Source: CAYQDF01 sp964416175
Lineage (GTDB): Bacteria; Chloroflexota; Anaerolineae; Anaerolineales; UBA4823
Length of the DNA stretch: 62,254 nt
Assembly: GCA_964416175.1 (NCBI GenBank)
Contig: CAYQDF010000009.1
Span: 1-62,254, forward strand
Direction: 5' to 3'
Shown: piece after piece, positions 33,252 to 41,623 of the stretch
Layout of the letters: every line of letters starts with the position of its first letter
How positions within the stretch are numbered: the stretch's first letter is position 1
Position numbers and translations under genes: made by a program
Notes under the pieces: model-generated
Told to the model about the DNA's origin: nothing
The model's input: only the letters and a program-made list of their open reading frames with translations
The model's database searches: none

Positions 33252-34292
33252 TCAGGTGGCTGGATAATCTATTAAGACCTGGATCGTCTCTGCCGGGTTT
33301 TCGTCGATGAGCCTGTAAGCCTCGCGGGCCTGCCGGAATGGAAAGGTGTGCGTGATCAGGCCTCTCTCCCCAGAGGCTCCAGCAGGCTTGATCTGCCGGA
33401 GCATCTCCCAGGCGACCTCCATCCGGCGGGTTTTGTCCCAGCGACCGCTGTAGCCAGGTTCGATGGTGCTGACCTGGCTGCTAACCAGGCGGATCCGTTC
33501 ACGGTGGAATTTTCCACCGAGATCGATCGCTGCCTGCTTCTCCCCATACCAGGAGCCGATCACGATCCGGCTGCTGAAGCGGCACAGGGCGATGGCGAGG
33601 TCCAGGGCGGCAGGGTCTCCAGTGAGCTCATAGACCAGGTCGAATCCCGGGGAGAAAGGTACCACTTCGTCCGGCGCTGACGGGTTCAGGCTGACTTCCG
33701 CCCCCAGGCTCAGCGAAGCCTGGCGCCGGCGGGGGAACCGGTCGAACGTCACCAGACTCTCCAGGGGGAAGCGCGCCAGCAGGGCTGTGGTCAGCAGCCC
33801 AACCACCCCCTGTCCGAGCACGGCAACCCGCTCCCCGATCAGCGGCGCGCCGTCCAGAACAAAATTGACTGCCGTTTCCATGTTAGGCAGGAAAGCTGCA
33901 TCTTCGTCCCGGATGTCTGGGGGGATAGGGAACAGATCTTCCGGCCTCGAAAGGAAATGGCTGGCATGCGGCTGGAAGGCGAACACGCGTTTTCCCGCCC
34001 ACTCCGCGTCCACACCCGGCCCAATCGCCGCGACTCTCCCCACCATCGAATAACCATACTTCAAAGGGTACGCAAACTCCCCCGTCAGCGCTTCGATCGA
34101 AGCATCCACTTTCATCCCGGACGGGAATTCCCCCCGGTAAACCAGCATCTCCGTGCCAGGGCTGATGGCGGACAGTCCAGCCTGCACCAGGACCATCCCC
34201 TCTCCGGGACCTGGCAAGGTTTCGGATATCAGGCTCACCTCTCTGGGAGCGGTGAAAATCAGGCTGGCCGCTGCGAAGGAATTCGGGCGCAT
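33252..34292 (-). CDS. zinc-type alcohol dehydrogenase-like oxidoreductase (MDR family)
   Basis: The 346-residue medium-chain dehydrogenase/reductase has an N-terminal GroES-like domain (SAISPGTEMLVYRGEFPSG, YGYSMVGRVAAIG). The Rossmann domain has VAVLGQGVVGLLTTALL. The usual structural zinc Cys cluster is absent. This resembles the BchC/threonine-dehydrogenase-like subgroup rather than classical ADH. The substrate is unknown. No Shine-Dalgarno is visible before the ATG. A TATAAT on the minus strand 13 bases upstream suggests a very short leader. It lies between the RibD reductase gene and the exporter genes. Confidence 0.85.
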   Translation of the reverse strand: MRPNSFAAASLIFTAPREVSLISETLPGPGEGMVLVQAGLSAISPGTEMLVYRGEFPSGMKVDASIEALTGEFAYPLKYGYSMVGRVAAIGPGVDAEWAGKRVFAFQPHASHFLSRPEDLFPIPPDIRDEDAAFLPNMETAVNFVLDGAPLIGERVAVLGQGVVGLLTTALLARFPLESLVTFDRFPRRRQASLSLGAEVSLNPSAPDEVVPFSPGFDLVYELTGDPAALDLAIALCRFSSRIVIGSWYGEKQAAIDLGGKFHRERIRLVSSQVSTIEPGYSGRWDKTRRMEVAWEMLRQIKPAGASGERGLITHTFPFRQAREAYRLIDENPAETIQVLIDYPAT

Positions 34293-34299
34293 GGGATCG

Positions 34300-34321
34300 A
34301 GGGGTATTATAAACCCCCTCG
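34300..34321 (-). promoter_or_regulatory. palindrome overlapping a -10 box of the dehydrogenase gene
   Basis: A minus-strand TATAAT (34311-34306) lies between the complementary arms GAGGGG and CCCCTC. The transcription start expected from it leaves only a few bases of leader. The -35 region is GC-rich and poor. A repressor site is possible but not shown. Confidence 0.35.
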
Positions 34322-34378
34322 CCCGACGTGGATTTTCCGTTCCGGGGGGTCAGATGCCCGGCGGCCTGCCCGGCAGAT

Positions 34379-35101
34379 CTAACAGACCATCTGCCCCCAG
34401 ACGATCAGATCTCTCCCCATCCGCAGCGTGTTGAATTCTCTCAGAGTCGGGTGATCATCGAGCCTCTCCCCATCTCCCTCCGCCAGCAGATTTACGATAG
34501 CAGGTTGCCCACCCACCAGCGCCGGGGCAATGGTCAGGACCAGGTAGTCGACCAGACGCCCGGCGAGGAAGCTGGTGATTACCTCCGCGCCCCCCTCGAC
34601 CATCAAACGTTTTACACCAACCTGGTAAAGACATTCCAGCAATGCTGGCAGGCTGACTTTGCCAGCTGAATCCGCCGGGAAAACCATCACCCGGGCACCC
34701 CGCTCCTCCAGAGAAGCAGCTCTCCTGACATCAACCGGAGGTGTGGTCGCGATCCAGGGCTGGCCGCTCTGGAGCAGGCGCGCACCCGATGGGAATCTCA
34801 GATGGCTGTCCAGGACGATTGGCTGTGGGTTTTTTCCAGAGACCTCGCGCACAGTTAGCTGGGGGTCGTCTGCCAGGATCGTCCCGATCCCGACCAGGAT
34901 GGCGTCGTGAGCAGCCCGCAGCCGGTGGGACATCCTCCTCGATTCGACTCCGCTGATCGCCAGGGGAAGGCCGCGTACTGCGGCAACGCTCCCATCCAGG
35001 CTCTGAGCGTAGCTGAGCGTGACGGACGGGCGTCCGGGAGGCCCCTCGGTCCGAATGAGATCTTCGAGGATTCTATCAACCAGATCCAGCGCTGGTGCCA
35101 T
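34379..35101 (-). CDS. RibD C-terminal (pyrimidine reductase) domain protein
   Basis: The 240-residue protein is a stand-alone RibD_C/DHFR-like reductase. It has SVTLSYAQSLDGSVA, GVESRRMSHRLRAAHDAILV, GTILADDPQLTVR and LMVEGGAEV. The zinc-binding cytidine-deaminase half of RibD is missing. Such reductases reduce the ribosyl side chain of a GTP-derived diaminopyrimidine in riboflavin routes (fungal and archaeal type), or related pterin substrates. The ATG at 35101 overlaps the GTP cyclohydrolase II gene by 26 bases. The coupling suggests it acts directly on that enzyme's product. Confidence 0.88.
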   Translation of the reverse strand: MAPALDLVDRILEDLIRTEGPPGRPSVTLSYAQSLDGSVAAVRGLPLAISGVESRRMSHRLRAAHDAILVGIGTILADDPQLTVREVSGKNPQPIVLDSHLRFPSGARLLQSGQPWIATTPPVDVRRAASLEERGARVMVFPADSAGKVSLPALLECLYQVGVKRLMVEGGAEVITSFLAGRLVDYLVLTIAPALVGGQPAIVNLLAEGDGERLDDHPTLREFNTLRMGRDLIVWGQMVC

Positions 35102-35732
35102 TCCCACCCTGGCTGCCATCCACGGCAAGCCGGTCAAGGTTCAGCAAGTGGTGCATTCGGTGCACCTTCGTGGACAGGTAGCCGGCGTTTTGCGTGTTGA
35201 TGGTCGGTTCGAGCGGCATCCGGCGGGTGACGCGGACACCCAGATCCCGAAGATGGGTGATCTTCGCCGGGTTGTTCGTCAGCAGGCGCACCGAACGCAC
35301 GCCCAATTCTTCGATGATGCAGGCTGCCACCGTATAATCACGCTCATCCGCCTGATGACCCAGGACCAGGTTGGCGTCGACCGTGTCCAGCCCTTCATCT
35401 TGCAAGTTGTATGCCCGCAGCTTATCCAGCAATCCAATGCCCCGCCCTTCCTGGCGGAGGTAGATCAATACTCCTTCCCCCCTCGCCGCGAGCAGCTGCA
35501 TGGCGCGATGCAGCTGCTCGCCGCAATCGCAGCGCATCGACCCTAGCACGTCCCCCGTAAAGCACTCCGAGTGGATCCGCACCAGGACATCCGATTTCCC
35601 CTCCACGTTTCCCATGACGAGCGCCAGGTGCTCCTTGGAATCCAGGTTATTCGCGTACAGGTCCAGGTAATATTCCCCATCCGCGGTCGGAATGCGGGCG
35701 CGGACTTTCCTTTCCACGCATAGTTTTGTCAT
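35076..35732 (-). CDS. ribA: GTP cyclohydrolase II
   Basis: The 218-residue enzyme opens GTP to 2,5-diamino-6-ribosylamino-pyrimidinone phosphate. The three zinc Cys are in CFTGDVLGSMRCDCGEQL. The GTP-binding block IYLRQEGRGIGLLDKLRAYN and the C-terminal LLTNNPAKI are present. There is no DHBP synthase (RibB) domain. GGAAGG six bases before the ATG at 35732 supports this start; an ATG at 35789, with a weaker AAAGGG, would add 19 residues. It is coupled to the reductase gene. No ribE or ribH is in the window. Confidence 0.93.
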   Translation of the reverse strand: MTKLCVERKVRARIPTADGEYYLDLYANNLDSKEHLALVMGNVEGKSDVLVRIHSECFTGDVLGSMRCDCGEQLHRAMQLLAARGEGVLIYLRQEGRGIGLLDKLRAYNLQDEGLDTVDANLVLGHQADERDYTVAACIIEELGVRSVRLLTNNPAKITHLRDLGVRVTRRMPLEPTINTQNAGYLSTKVHRMHHLLNLDRLAVDGSQGGNGTSAGSG

Positions 35733-35841
35733 CAATTTCCTTCCACGCTGATAATCCTTCGAGGTCGATTGACCCGAATTGTAATCCATAACGTACCCTT
35801 TCCCAGGCGAGCTTAGATGTGATCGAAGACAACCCCGGAGA

Positions 35842-36198
35842 TCAGCTCCGGCGCTGATCAAGATAGAGCATTACTATCAGTACGATTTCCACCAGCTTGG
35901 TGCCGTACCCGAGCAGGTCCCGGGATCCCGCAGGAATCCAGGCCAGGATCGTCAAAGCTGTGTAGCCGATGAAGACCCATCGGATCAGGCCGCGGTTATT
36001 CTGAAGGACTGGAACTTGCAAGAAAAAGGCGGCCAACAAAGCCAGGTAGCCAAGCCCATTCAAGGTGAAGATGATGGATATGCCTTCTTCTGCAAACAAC
36101 AGGACATTCAACACGACCAGATGGACGATTGCAGTGATCAATCCTGACAATAAAATACCGACTTTCAAGGGTCCGAAGCTGGAAGATGTTTCAATCAT
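35842..36198 (-). CDS. small four-helix membrane protein
   Basis: The 118-residue protein has four predicted membrane helices (for example VGILLSGLITAIVHLVVLNV and VEIVLIVMLYLD). I do not recognise a family. GGAG eight bases before the ATG at 36198 supports translation; the frame to 36222 would start on TTG. It lies between the flippase-like gene and ribA, all on one strand, with about 110 bases on each side, so its membership of either unit is uncertain. Confidence 0.65.
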   Translation of the reverse strand: MIETSSSFGPLKVGILLSGLITAIVHLVVLNVLLFAEEGISIIFTLNGLGYLALLAAFFLQVPVLQNNRGLIRWVFIGYTALTILAWIPAGSRDLLGYGTKLVEIVLIVMLYLDQRRS

Positions 36199-36317
36199 CG
36201 CTTGATCTCCGATTATGCGCAATTTATGAAATCAGCCTGCTTTATCTCTAAGGAGCAGGACAATCAACGCGACATCGACTATCTTGAGGACGAATCCGGC
36301 GGTGTCCTTAGCGTATC

Positions 36318-37400
36318 CTACGGAACACGCGGGGGTTTGGATTTACCGATAAAGAATACTCTGCCCCCCAGGACCCCTCCGAGCCACAGGCCCAAACCAG
36401 CAAGGAGGACATCGCGACCACGAATCAGGAGCGCCAGGCTTAGACCCACGGCAGGATTCGACCCCAGGGAGCTCATCGCCATGACCTGCCCGGCTTCCAG
36501 GCTGCCCAAACCCGCTGGAAAAGGTAGCAGGAAAGCCAGGCGGGCGGCGGTCAGGGCTGTCAGCACAGCGGACAGGCTCAAATCAGTACCCAGGAAACGC
36601 AGCATCAGGCCGAACTCGACCACCATCAATGCCCAGATGAATCCAGAAAGCCCGGCTGCCAGGTACAGCGTCCCCTGCCGATCCCGGCTGAAACGCGTTA
36701 CCCGCTGCTCCGTCGATCTTGCCCCCAGCGCACCGTCTTTCCAAAGTTCTGTCCCGGGAAAACGCCTGGATAACCAAGCGAGAAAACCGGCGACCGGTGT
36801 TCGACCTTGATGCAACGCCAGCAGGTAGCTGGTCGGAAGGATGAGCAGACCTGCCAGAGGAATCAGCAAGGCATACCTTGCATAGCCCTGGCCGAACCCA
36901 GAAACCAGGATAACGGCAGCGCCCAGGAGCAGGAAGGTGAAATTGGCGATCAATTCCAAGAGTTTGTCCACGGCCACGCTCGCCGCTGCGGTCGCTCCAG
37001 GGATCCCTTCTCGCCGGGTCAGCAGGTACACCTGCAGCGGCTCGCCTCCCAGCTGCGGACCAGGGGTGAAGTACGTGACGCCAAATCCTGCCAGCCGGTA
37101 GCCGATGAGCCTGAAAAGCGGGAGGGGATGCCCCAGACCTCGCAAGATCAACCACCAGCGGCTGCTGATCAGAACGAAGATCAGTGCGTTGACCCCTGCC
37201 AGGGTCAATATCCTGTCACCGCGCAACTGCCGCAGCGTTTCGAGAAGCTCCGGCAGGGTCACGCCACGCAGCGACCACCAGATTACAAGCGGGATCAGCA
37301 CCCAGAGAAAAAGCCAGAGGTAGCGGCGGGCCGGCTTTCCCACTACCGCCGTATAGACCTCGATATCCGGCGTGATCGTTCTCTCTGGCTCAGATCTCAT
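36318..37400 (-). CDS. LPG synthase/UPF0104-type membrane protein
   Basis: The 360-residue protein has eight or so membrane helices and the UPF0104/AglD/MprF-flippase-like pattern (YRLAGFGVTYFTPGPQLGGE, ASVAVDKLLELIANF, LPFPAGLGSLEAG). Relatives are lysylphosphatidylglycerol flippases or proteins linked to glycan and lipid export. The catalytic aminoacyl-transfer domain of MprF is absent. The start overlaps the CDP-alcohol phosphatidyltransferase gene by four bases, so the two proteins probably work on the same lipid. Confidence 0.85.
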   Translation of the reverse strand: MRSEPERTITPDIEVYTAVVGKPARRYLWLFLWVLIPLVIWWSLRGVTLPELLETLRQLRGDRILTLAGVNALIFVLISSRWWLILRGLGHPLPLFRLIGYRLAGFGVTYFTPGPQLGGEPLQVYLLTRREGIPGATAAASVAVDKLLELIANFTFLLLGAAVILVSGFGQGYARYALLIPLAGLLILPTSYLLALHQGRTPVAGFLAWLSRRFPGTELWKDGALGARSTEQRVTRFSRDRQGTLYLAAGLSGFIWALMVVEFGLMLRFLGTDLSLSAVLTALTAARLAFLLPFPAGLGSLEAGQVMAMSSLGSNPAVGLSLALLIRGRDVLLAGLGLWLGGVLGGRVFFIGKSKPPRVP

Positions 37401-38560
37401 CCCCTGCCATCTCCCAGGCGCCTGTCCAGGAGTCGCCGCTCCGGAACCCAGAGTGACCAGGGACCGCTGCCAGCATGGAATAAGATGATTGTGACGGCGA
37501 TTAAGAGAATATCGAGGATTCCCGGGGCTACGGGTCCAAGGTTGATTCCGATCACGAACAGGACTATCAACGCCGCCAACCGCCCCGCAGCACCAGCTGC
37601 CAGCATGAACCCGCCCAGTACAGCCAGGGTCATCAAGCCTGGCGAGACGGCGCCTGGGCCTGACATCCAGGCGGCCAGCAATCCTGCTGCGAAGATCCTC
37701 AGGATCAGAGGGGACCAGCGAAAGAGTTCCGCCAGGGGCGATTTTCGTTCTACCAGCCTACCAGACCTGCCCCGGTGGGACGCCGGGATAAAGGCACCGC
37801 TCACGGTCAGCCAGTCGCGCAGGAAGCTCACCAGGAAAGGCAGGGCAAACAGCGTTGCTGCAAGGGCGATCCCCGGCGGCGAAAATACCGGGGACAATGC
37901 CGCTGCGATGAAACCCATTTGAGCGCCCGCGAGCGGTCTCCGCGCCGGCCTTTCCGCGAGCTCGTAGACCGGTTTCCCAAGCCTCCGCCTGATCCAGATA
38001 CCGATCAGGAAGAGGTAGCGCGCCAACCCGACCAAGAGATAGAACCAGGGCGCCTGCCCGTACTGGACAATCAGCAGGCTCCCCACGAACACCCCCAGCC
38101 CATCGAAACTCATATCCAGGGTCTCCCCAAGCCAGGTCTCCTGTTTGAACCTCCGCGCCAGGTAGCCGTCGAACAGGTCAGCCAGTGCAGCAACTGTATA
38201 GAGGCAAGCTGGAATCCACCCTACCCAGCTCCCCGGCCGCGGCAGGAACAGAAATCCCCCCAGTCCGGCGATCAAGATCCCCCGGGTCGTGGACAGCAGG
38301 TTGCCAGCCCCTAGCGTCGGCAGCAGTCGATCTTCGCCTGGCCGGCGGTTGAGCGGCAGCCCGCGCCACAAGACCGCAAGCGGGAACACGGACAGCAACG
38401 CGGCCTGGAAAATCCACTGCCAGGCATATCCCGGCGACCAGGCTGCCTGCAAGGCGGCAAAGAAGATCCAGACAGCACCGATGGCAGCCACGGTAAACAC
38501 AGCCCACTGCAGCCGCAGCCTGTTCAGGGGGTGCATGAATTCAGAATCGATGGCAGACAT
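37397..38560 (-). CDS. CDP-alcohol phosphatidyltransferase family protein, enlarged
   Basis: The 387-residue membrane protein contains the complete CDP-alcohol phosphotransferase signature DxxDGxxAR(x8)GxxxDxxxD (ADLFDGYLARRF ... GETLDMSFDG). The family transfers a phospho-alcohol from a CDP-lipid. It is about twice the size of PgsA-like enzymes: extra helices flank the catalytic core on both sides, the last 150 residues holding four more. GGGAG precedes the ATG. The alcohol acceptor is unknown. It is coupled to the flippase-like gene. Confidence 0.88.
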   Translation of the reverse strand: MSAIDSEFMHPLNRLRLQWAVFTVAAIGAVWIFFAALQAAWSPGYAWQWIFQAALLSVFPLAVLWRGLPLNRRPGEDRLLPTLGAGNLLSTTRGILIAGLGGFLFLPRPGSWVGWIPACLYTVAALADLFDGYLARRFKQETWLGETLDMSFDGLGVFVGSLLIVQYGQAPWFYLLVGLARYLFLIGIWIRRRLGKPVYELAERPARRPLAGAQMGFIAAALSPVFSPPGIALAATLFALPFLVSFLRDWLTVSGAFIPASHRGRSGRLVERKSPLAELFRWSPLILRIFAAGLLAAWMSGPGAVSPGLMTLAVLGGFMLAAGAAGRLAALIVLFVIGINLGPVAPGILDILLIAVTIILFHAGSGPWSLWVPERRLLDRRLGDGRG

Positions 38561-38697
38561 TGCTCCCAGATTCTACCATTTCAGGATATATTCAGATAAA
38601 TAAACGCAAATTTGTTTGAATTGGATTGCCCGGTCTGCCTCTCCGTTGCCATTTCACAGGCTGAATCTCCCGGAAGAAGGCTTAACATTTGGCTCGC

Positions 38698-39735
38698 CTA
38701 TTCGCCGGATGTATCCTCTTTGCGCTGCAACACAGCCACCACACCCCGGTGGTCGGACACTCCGTCGAAGCGCGCCACCCGCGCGGAGAGGGTCTCCCAA
38801 TCCCCTGTATGAAATACGTAATCAATTCGGGCCAGCCACTGTGGGACATACCAGCCGCCGATATGCGGTCGGTCGCTCTCCGGGATGTCGCTTCCCGGAA
38901 ATGTGTGCCCCAGCCCAAATCCGGCTTCCTGGTAGGCATCCGATAAATCGCGCGTCAGGATGCGGTATGCTGCGCTGAGCGACGAACAATTTGCATCGCC
39001 GCCCACGATCGCCGTCCCAGCCGAGACAACGACCTGGGCAAGCTGGCGCGCTTCGGTCTCCCTCAGGCGTATGCTTCGCTCTGCCTCACTGAGCGGACGC
39101 ACCCCGGTAGTCGGCCACATATGGAAGTTTACCAGGGTAACCTTCTCACCATTCCAGTCCAGCGTCATCATCTGCGGGCCGCCCACCCAATCTCCTGGTA
39201 GGCGTTCGCCGGTCAATCGGATCGGATACTTGCTGATAGTGCCTATCCCGCGCGGATCGTCTTCCGGCTCGAGTACCTGGTAGGGATATACCTCGCCCAA
39301 CTGCTCCTCGAGCTGGCGAGCCAGTGTCCAGTTCAACTCCTGGATCAGGACGATATCCGGATCTTCGGCGCGAATCGTGTCCAGGATCGGTCTGGTGTGG
39401 GTGTGCCAGGCCAGGACGTTGTAGGTCATCACCGTCAGAGTGGGGTTCTTCGCCCGCGGGGGATCCAGGCGCGGCATGAAAAGCGCACCCCAGATCCAGG
39501 CGTAAACGATCACTCCGAGAGCAAATCCAGACCCCAGAGACCGGCTGCTGCAGACCACTGCTCCCAATAAGACCAACGGCAGAGGCAGAAAGAGATAGAC
39601 AGCCAGGTAGTCGATCATAGCCATAATGGCGAAGGACTCCCCGGTCAACAGGTACAGCGCCAGCCAGCCGCCCAATACACTCAAGTAAGCCCAGCAGCCA
39701 ATTCTTACCAGCCAGCATAACGCTTTCTTCATCAT
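38698..39735 (-). CDS. membrane-anchored endonuclease/exonuclease/phosphatase family protein
   Basis: The 345-residue protein has three N-terminal membrane helices (about 8-90). An EEP fold follows with VMTYNVLAWH, LIQELNW (metal Glu), NFHMWP, GGDANCS and a final SDHRGVVAVL carrying the catalytic His. The family includes nucleases, sphingomyelinases and inositol phosphatases. A surface-exposed phosphodiesterase acting on lipids or nucleic acid is plausible. It overlaps the ABC permease gene by four bases. Confidence 0.85.
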   Translation of the reverse strand: MMKKALCWLVRIGCWAYLSVLGGWLALYLLTGESFAIMAMIDYLAVYLFLPLPLVLLGAVVCSSRSLGSGFALGVIVYAWIWGALFMPRLDPPRAKNPTLTVMTYNVLAWHTHTRPILDTIRAEDPDIVLIQELNWTLARQLEEQLGEVYPYQVLEPEDDPRGIGTISKYPIRLTGERLPGDWVGGPQMMTLDWNGEKVTLVNFHMWPTTGVRPLSEAERSIRLRETEARQLAQVVVSAGTAIVGGDANCSSLSAAYRILTRDLSDAYQEAGFGLGHTFPGSDIPESDRPHIGGWYVPQWLARIDYVFHTGDWETLSARVARFDGVSDHRGVVAVLQRKEDTSGE

Positions 39736-40562
39736 AGGTCCCGTCTACCGAACTGCCGGATCGCCAGGAGCAGAGTCGCGCTGGCGTAGAGGATCCCATA
39801 GACTACCATGAGGGAGCTGGGGACAGACGGTGCAGAGAAAGGTGAATAGCCCAGTGCGCCGACCAGGGGTGACTGCATTTCGAACGCTGCCCGCCGCCAC
39901 AGTGCTTCGCTGGGGAGGATCAGGCTCGTCAGGATGCCGATATCCACGGCAGTCTGATTCTGGAGTAAGGAGCCAATGTGCTCGATCCATCCGCCGACGA
40001 AAGCCACCCCGTATAGCCCAAAAACCAGCACGCCGTTAGCCAGGGTCGATAGTGTCGCCCCGCCGAAAAACGAGACGCCAAGCAGGAGCAGGCCGTTCAA
40101 CCAGATCAGGGAAACGCCGCGCAGGATGTTGGGCGGGCTGTAGCCTGAAATGAAATACACCGCTGCCAGCACCCCTCCCGCCATCAGGGTCAGGTAAAAG
40201 GTGAGCATCCCGCCGAACCCCAGCCATTTCCCCAGCACGATCTCCCAGCGGCGCACTGGTTTGGCTACCAGCGTGTGGATGGTGCCTGAGGCGATCTCCC
40301 CGGACAGCGTATCTACGGACGTCAGGACAGCCATCATCACCGTAAGGAAGTTCACCACGTACAGGCCGGCCATCGTGAGGAAGTTGCGGATCTCATTCTG
40401 CTCCAGCGGCCGGGTGCCCTCTCGGCGGATTTCAGCATTGACGAAGTAATAGCCGACAGCGTAAACGGTGATGAAGAGAAGACCGAGCAGGAGCGCTGCC
40501 AGCAGGATCCTGCGCCGCGCCGCTTCGCGGAAGGTCAACCGGGCGATGATGGTGATAGTCAT
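39732..40562 (-). CDS. ABC-2 type transporter permease
   Basis: The 276-residue protein has six membrane helices in an ABC-2/NosY-like arrangement. The coupling region reads DTLSGEIASGTIHTLVAKPV followed by RRWEIVLGKWLGF. It is coupled by four-base overlaps both to the upstream ATPase gene and the downstream EEP gene. Together they make a one-permease, one-ATPase exporter of unknown substrate. Confidence 0.88.
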   Translation of the reverse strand: MTITIIARLTFREAARRRILLAALLLGLLFITVYAVGYYFVNAEIRREGTRPLEQNEIRNFLTMAGLYVVNFLTVMMAVLTSVDTLSGEIASGTIHTLVAKPVRRWEIVLGKWLGFGGMLTFYLTLMAGGVLAAVYFISGYSPPNILRGVSLIWLNGLLLLGVSFFGGATLSTLANGVLVFGLYGVAFVGGWIEHIGSLLQNQTAVDIGILTSLILPSEALWRRAAFEMQSPLVGALGYSPFSAPSVPSSLMVVYGILYASATLLLAIRQFGRRDL

Positions 40563-41485
40563 AAACCGCCATCCGTCCCGACGATCTTGATAAAAAGGTC
40601 TTCCAGGGAGAGCTGATTGGGTTTGAGGCTATACACGTCAACCCCCATCGCCACCAGGTACCGGTTGATCTCCGGCAGGTCCTGCTCCCCGGTGAGAGTC
40701 ATGGTCAGGCGGTCGCCATCGGCGCGGACGTTATCGCTCCACCCCCTCAGGCCGGCGACCACCTCGGCGGTCAGATTCCGCGCCCGCACCTCCACGGTCA
40801 ACTCCCCCGCCATCAGACTCTGCAGCGAGCTGCTCTGCAACACCTCACCGTGCTTGATAAACGCCACCCTGTCACAGGTGATCTCGATCTCGCTCAGCAG
40901 GTGCGAGTTGAGGAACACCGTCGTGCCTTTCTCCTTAAGGGTGCGGATGATGTCGCGGACCATCCGCCGCCCCACAGGGTCCAAACCTGAAGTTGGTTCG
41001 TCCAGGATGACCAGCTCGGGTTCGTTGAGCAGCGCCTGCGCCAGCCCAACCCGCTGAAGCATCCCCTTCGAGAACGCCCGCAGCCGCTTATTGGCATGTG
41101 GTGCAAGTCCCACCAGCTCCAACAATTCAGGAACACGGCGGTCGGATACAGCACCAGCCATGTGGTACAGGTTCCCATGCAGCCTCAGGAATTCCACAGC
41201 GGTCAGCCAGTCGTGAAAGCGAAAATGTTCGGGCAGAAATCCGATCTTCGCCCGCGCCCGGTGGTCCCCGAGCGGTTTCCCTAATACGCGGCCGCTCCCG
41301 CTGCTCGGAAAGATCAATCCCAGCAGCATCTTGACGGCCGTGGTCTTCCCGGCCCCATTCGGCCCGAGGAATCCGAAGACTTCCCCCCTTTCGACATCAA
41401 GAGTCAGATTTGCGACGGCGACTTTGTCCCCGAATTCCTTGCGCAGCTCCGTCACCCGGATAGCTGGAGGTGGTTTCATCGACAT
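40559..41485 (-). CDS. ABC transporter ATPase
   Basis: The 308-residue ATPase has Walker A FLGPNGAGKTTAVKM, signature FSKGMLQRVGLAQAL (Lys replacing the second Gly) and Walker B LVILDEPTSGLDPVG. A C-terminal extension of about 85 residues follows. The ATG at 41485 is used; a TTG at 41494 and an ATG at 41479 are alternatives. It partners the permease downstream. A palindromic element lies 55 bases upstream, between this gene and the anti-sigma gene. Confidence 0.92.
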   Translation of the reverse strand: MSMKPPPAIRVTELRKEFGDKVAVANLTLDVERGEVFGFLGPNGAGKTTAVKMLLGLIFPSSGSGRVLGKPLGDHRARAKIGFLPEHFRFHDWLTAVEFLRLHGNLYHMAGAVSDRRVPELLELVGLAPHANKRLRAFSKGMLQRVGLAQALLNEPELVILDEPTSGLDPVGRRMVRDIIRTLKEKGTTVFLNSHLLSEIEITCDRVAFIKHGEVLQSSSLQSLMAGELTVEVRARNLTAEVVAGLRGWSDNVRADGDRLTMTLTGEQDLPEINRYLVAMGVDVYSLKPNQLSLEDLFIKIVGTDGGL

Positions 41486-41539
41486 AAACTGCAACAGACC
41501 TCATGGGTCATCAAGATGTCTATTTTAACCGCCTTATCG

Positions 41540-41581
41540 CTGCGGACCTGGCAGATTTTTGAAGATCTGCCAGGTCCGCAG
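41540..41581. repeat. perfect 17-bp inverted repeat (REP-like)
   Basis: Arms at 41540-41556 and 41565-41581 (CTGCGGACCTGGCAGAT and its complement) flank an 8-base loop. They lie between two same-strand operons. No U-run directly follows on either strand, so intrinsic termination is not well supported. The arm core GCCAGGTC recurs in the palindrome at 49131-49148, which suggests a genomic repeat family. Confidence 0.85.
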
Positions 41582-41623
41582 AAAATCTTATATTTCGACT
41601 TGGGATTGCGGATTCCGCGGTTC

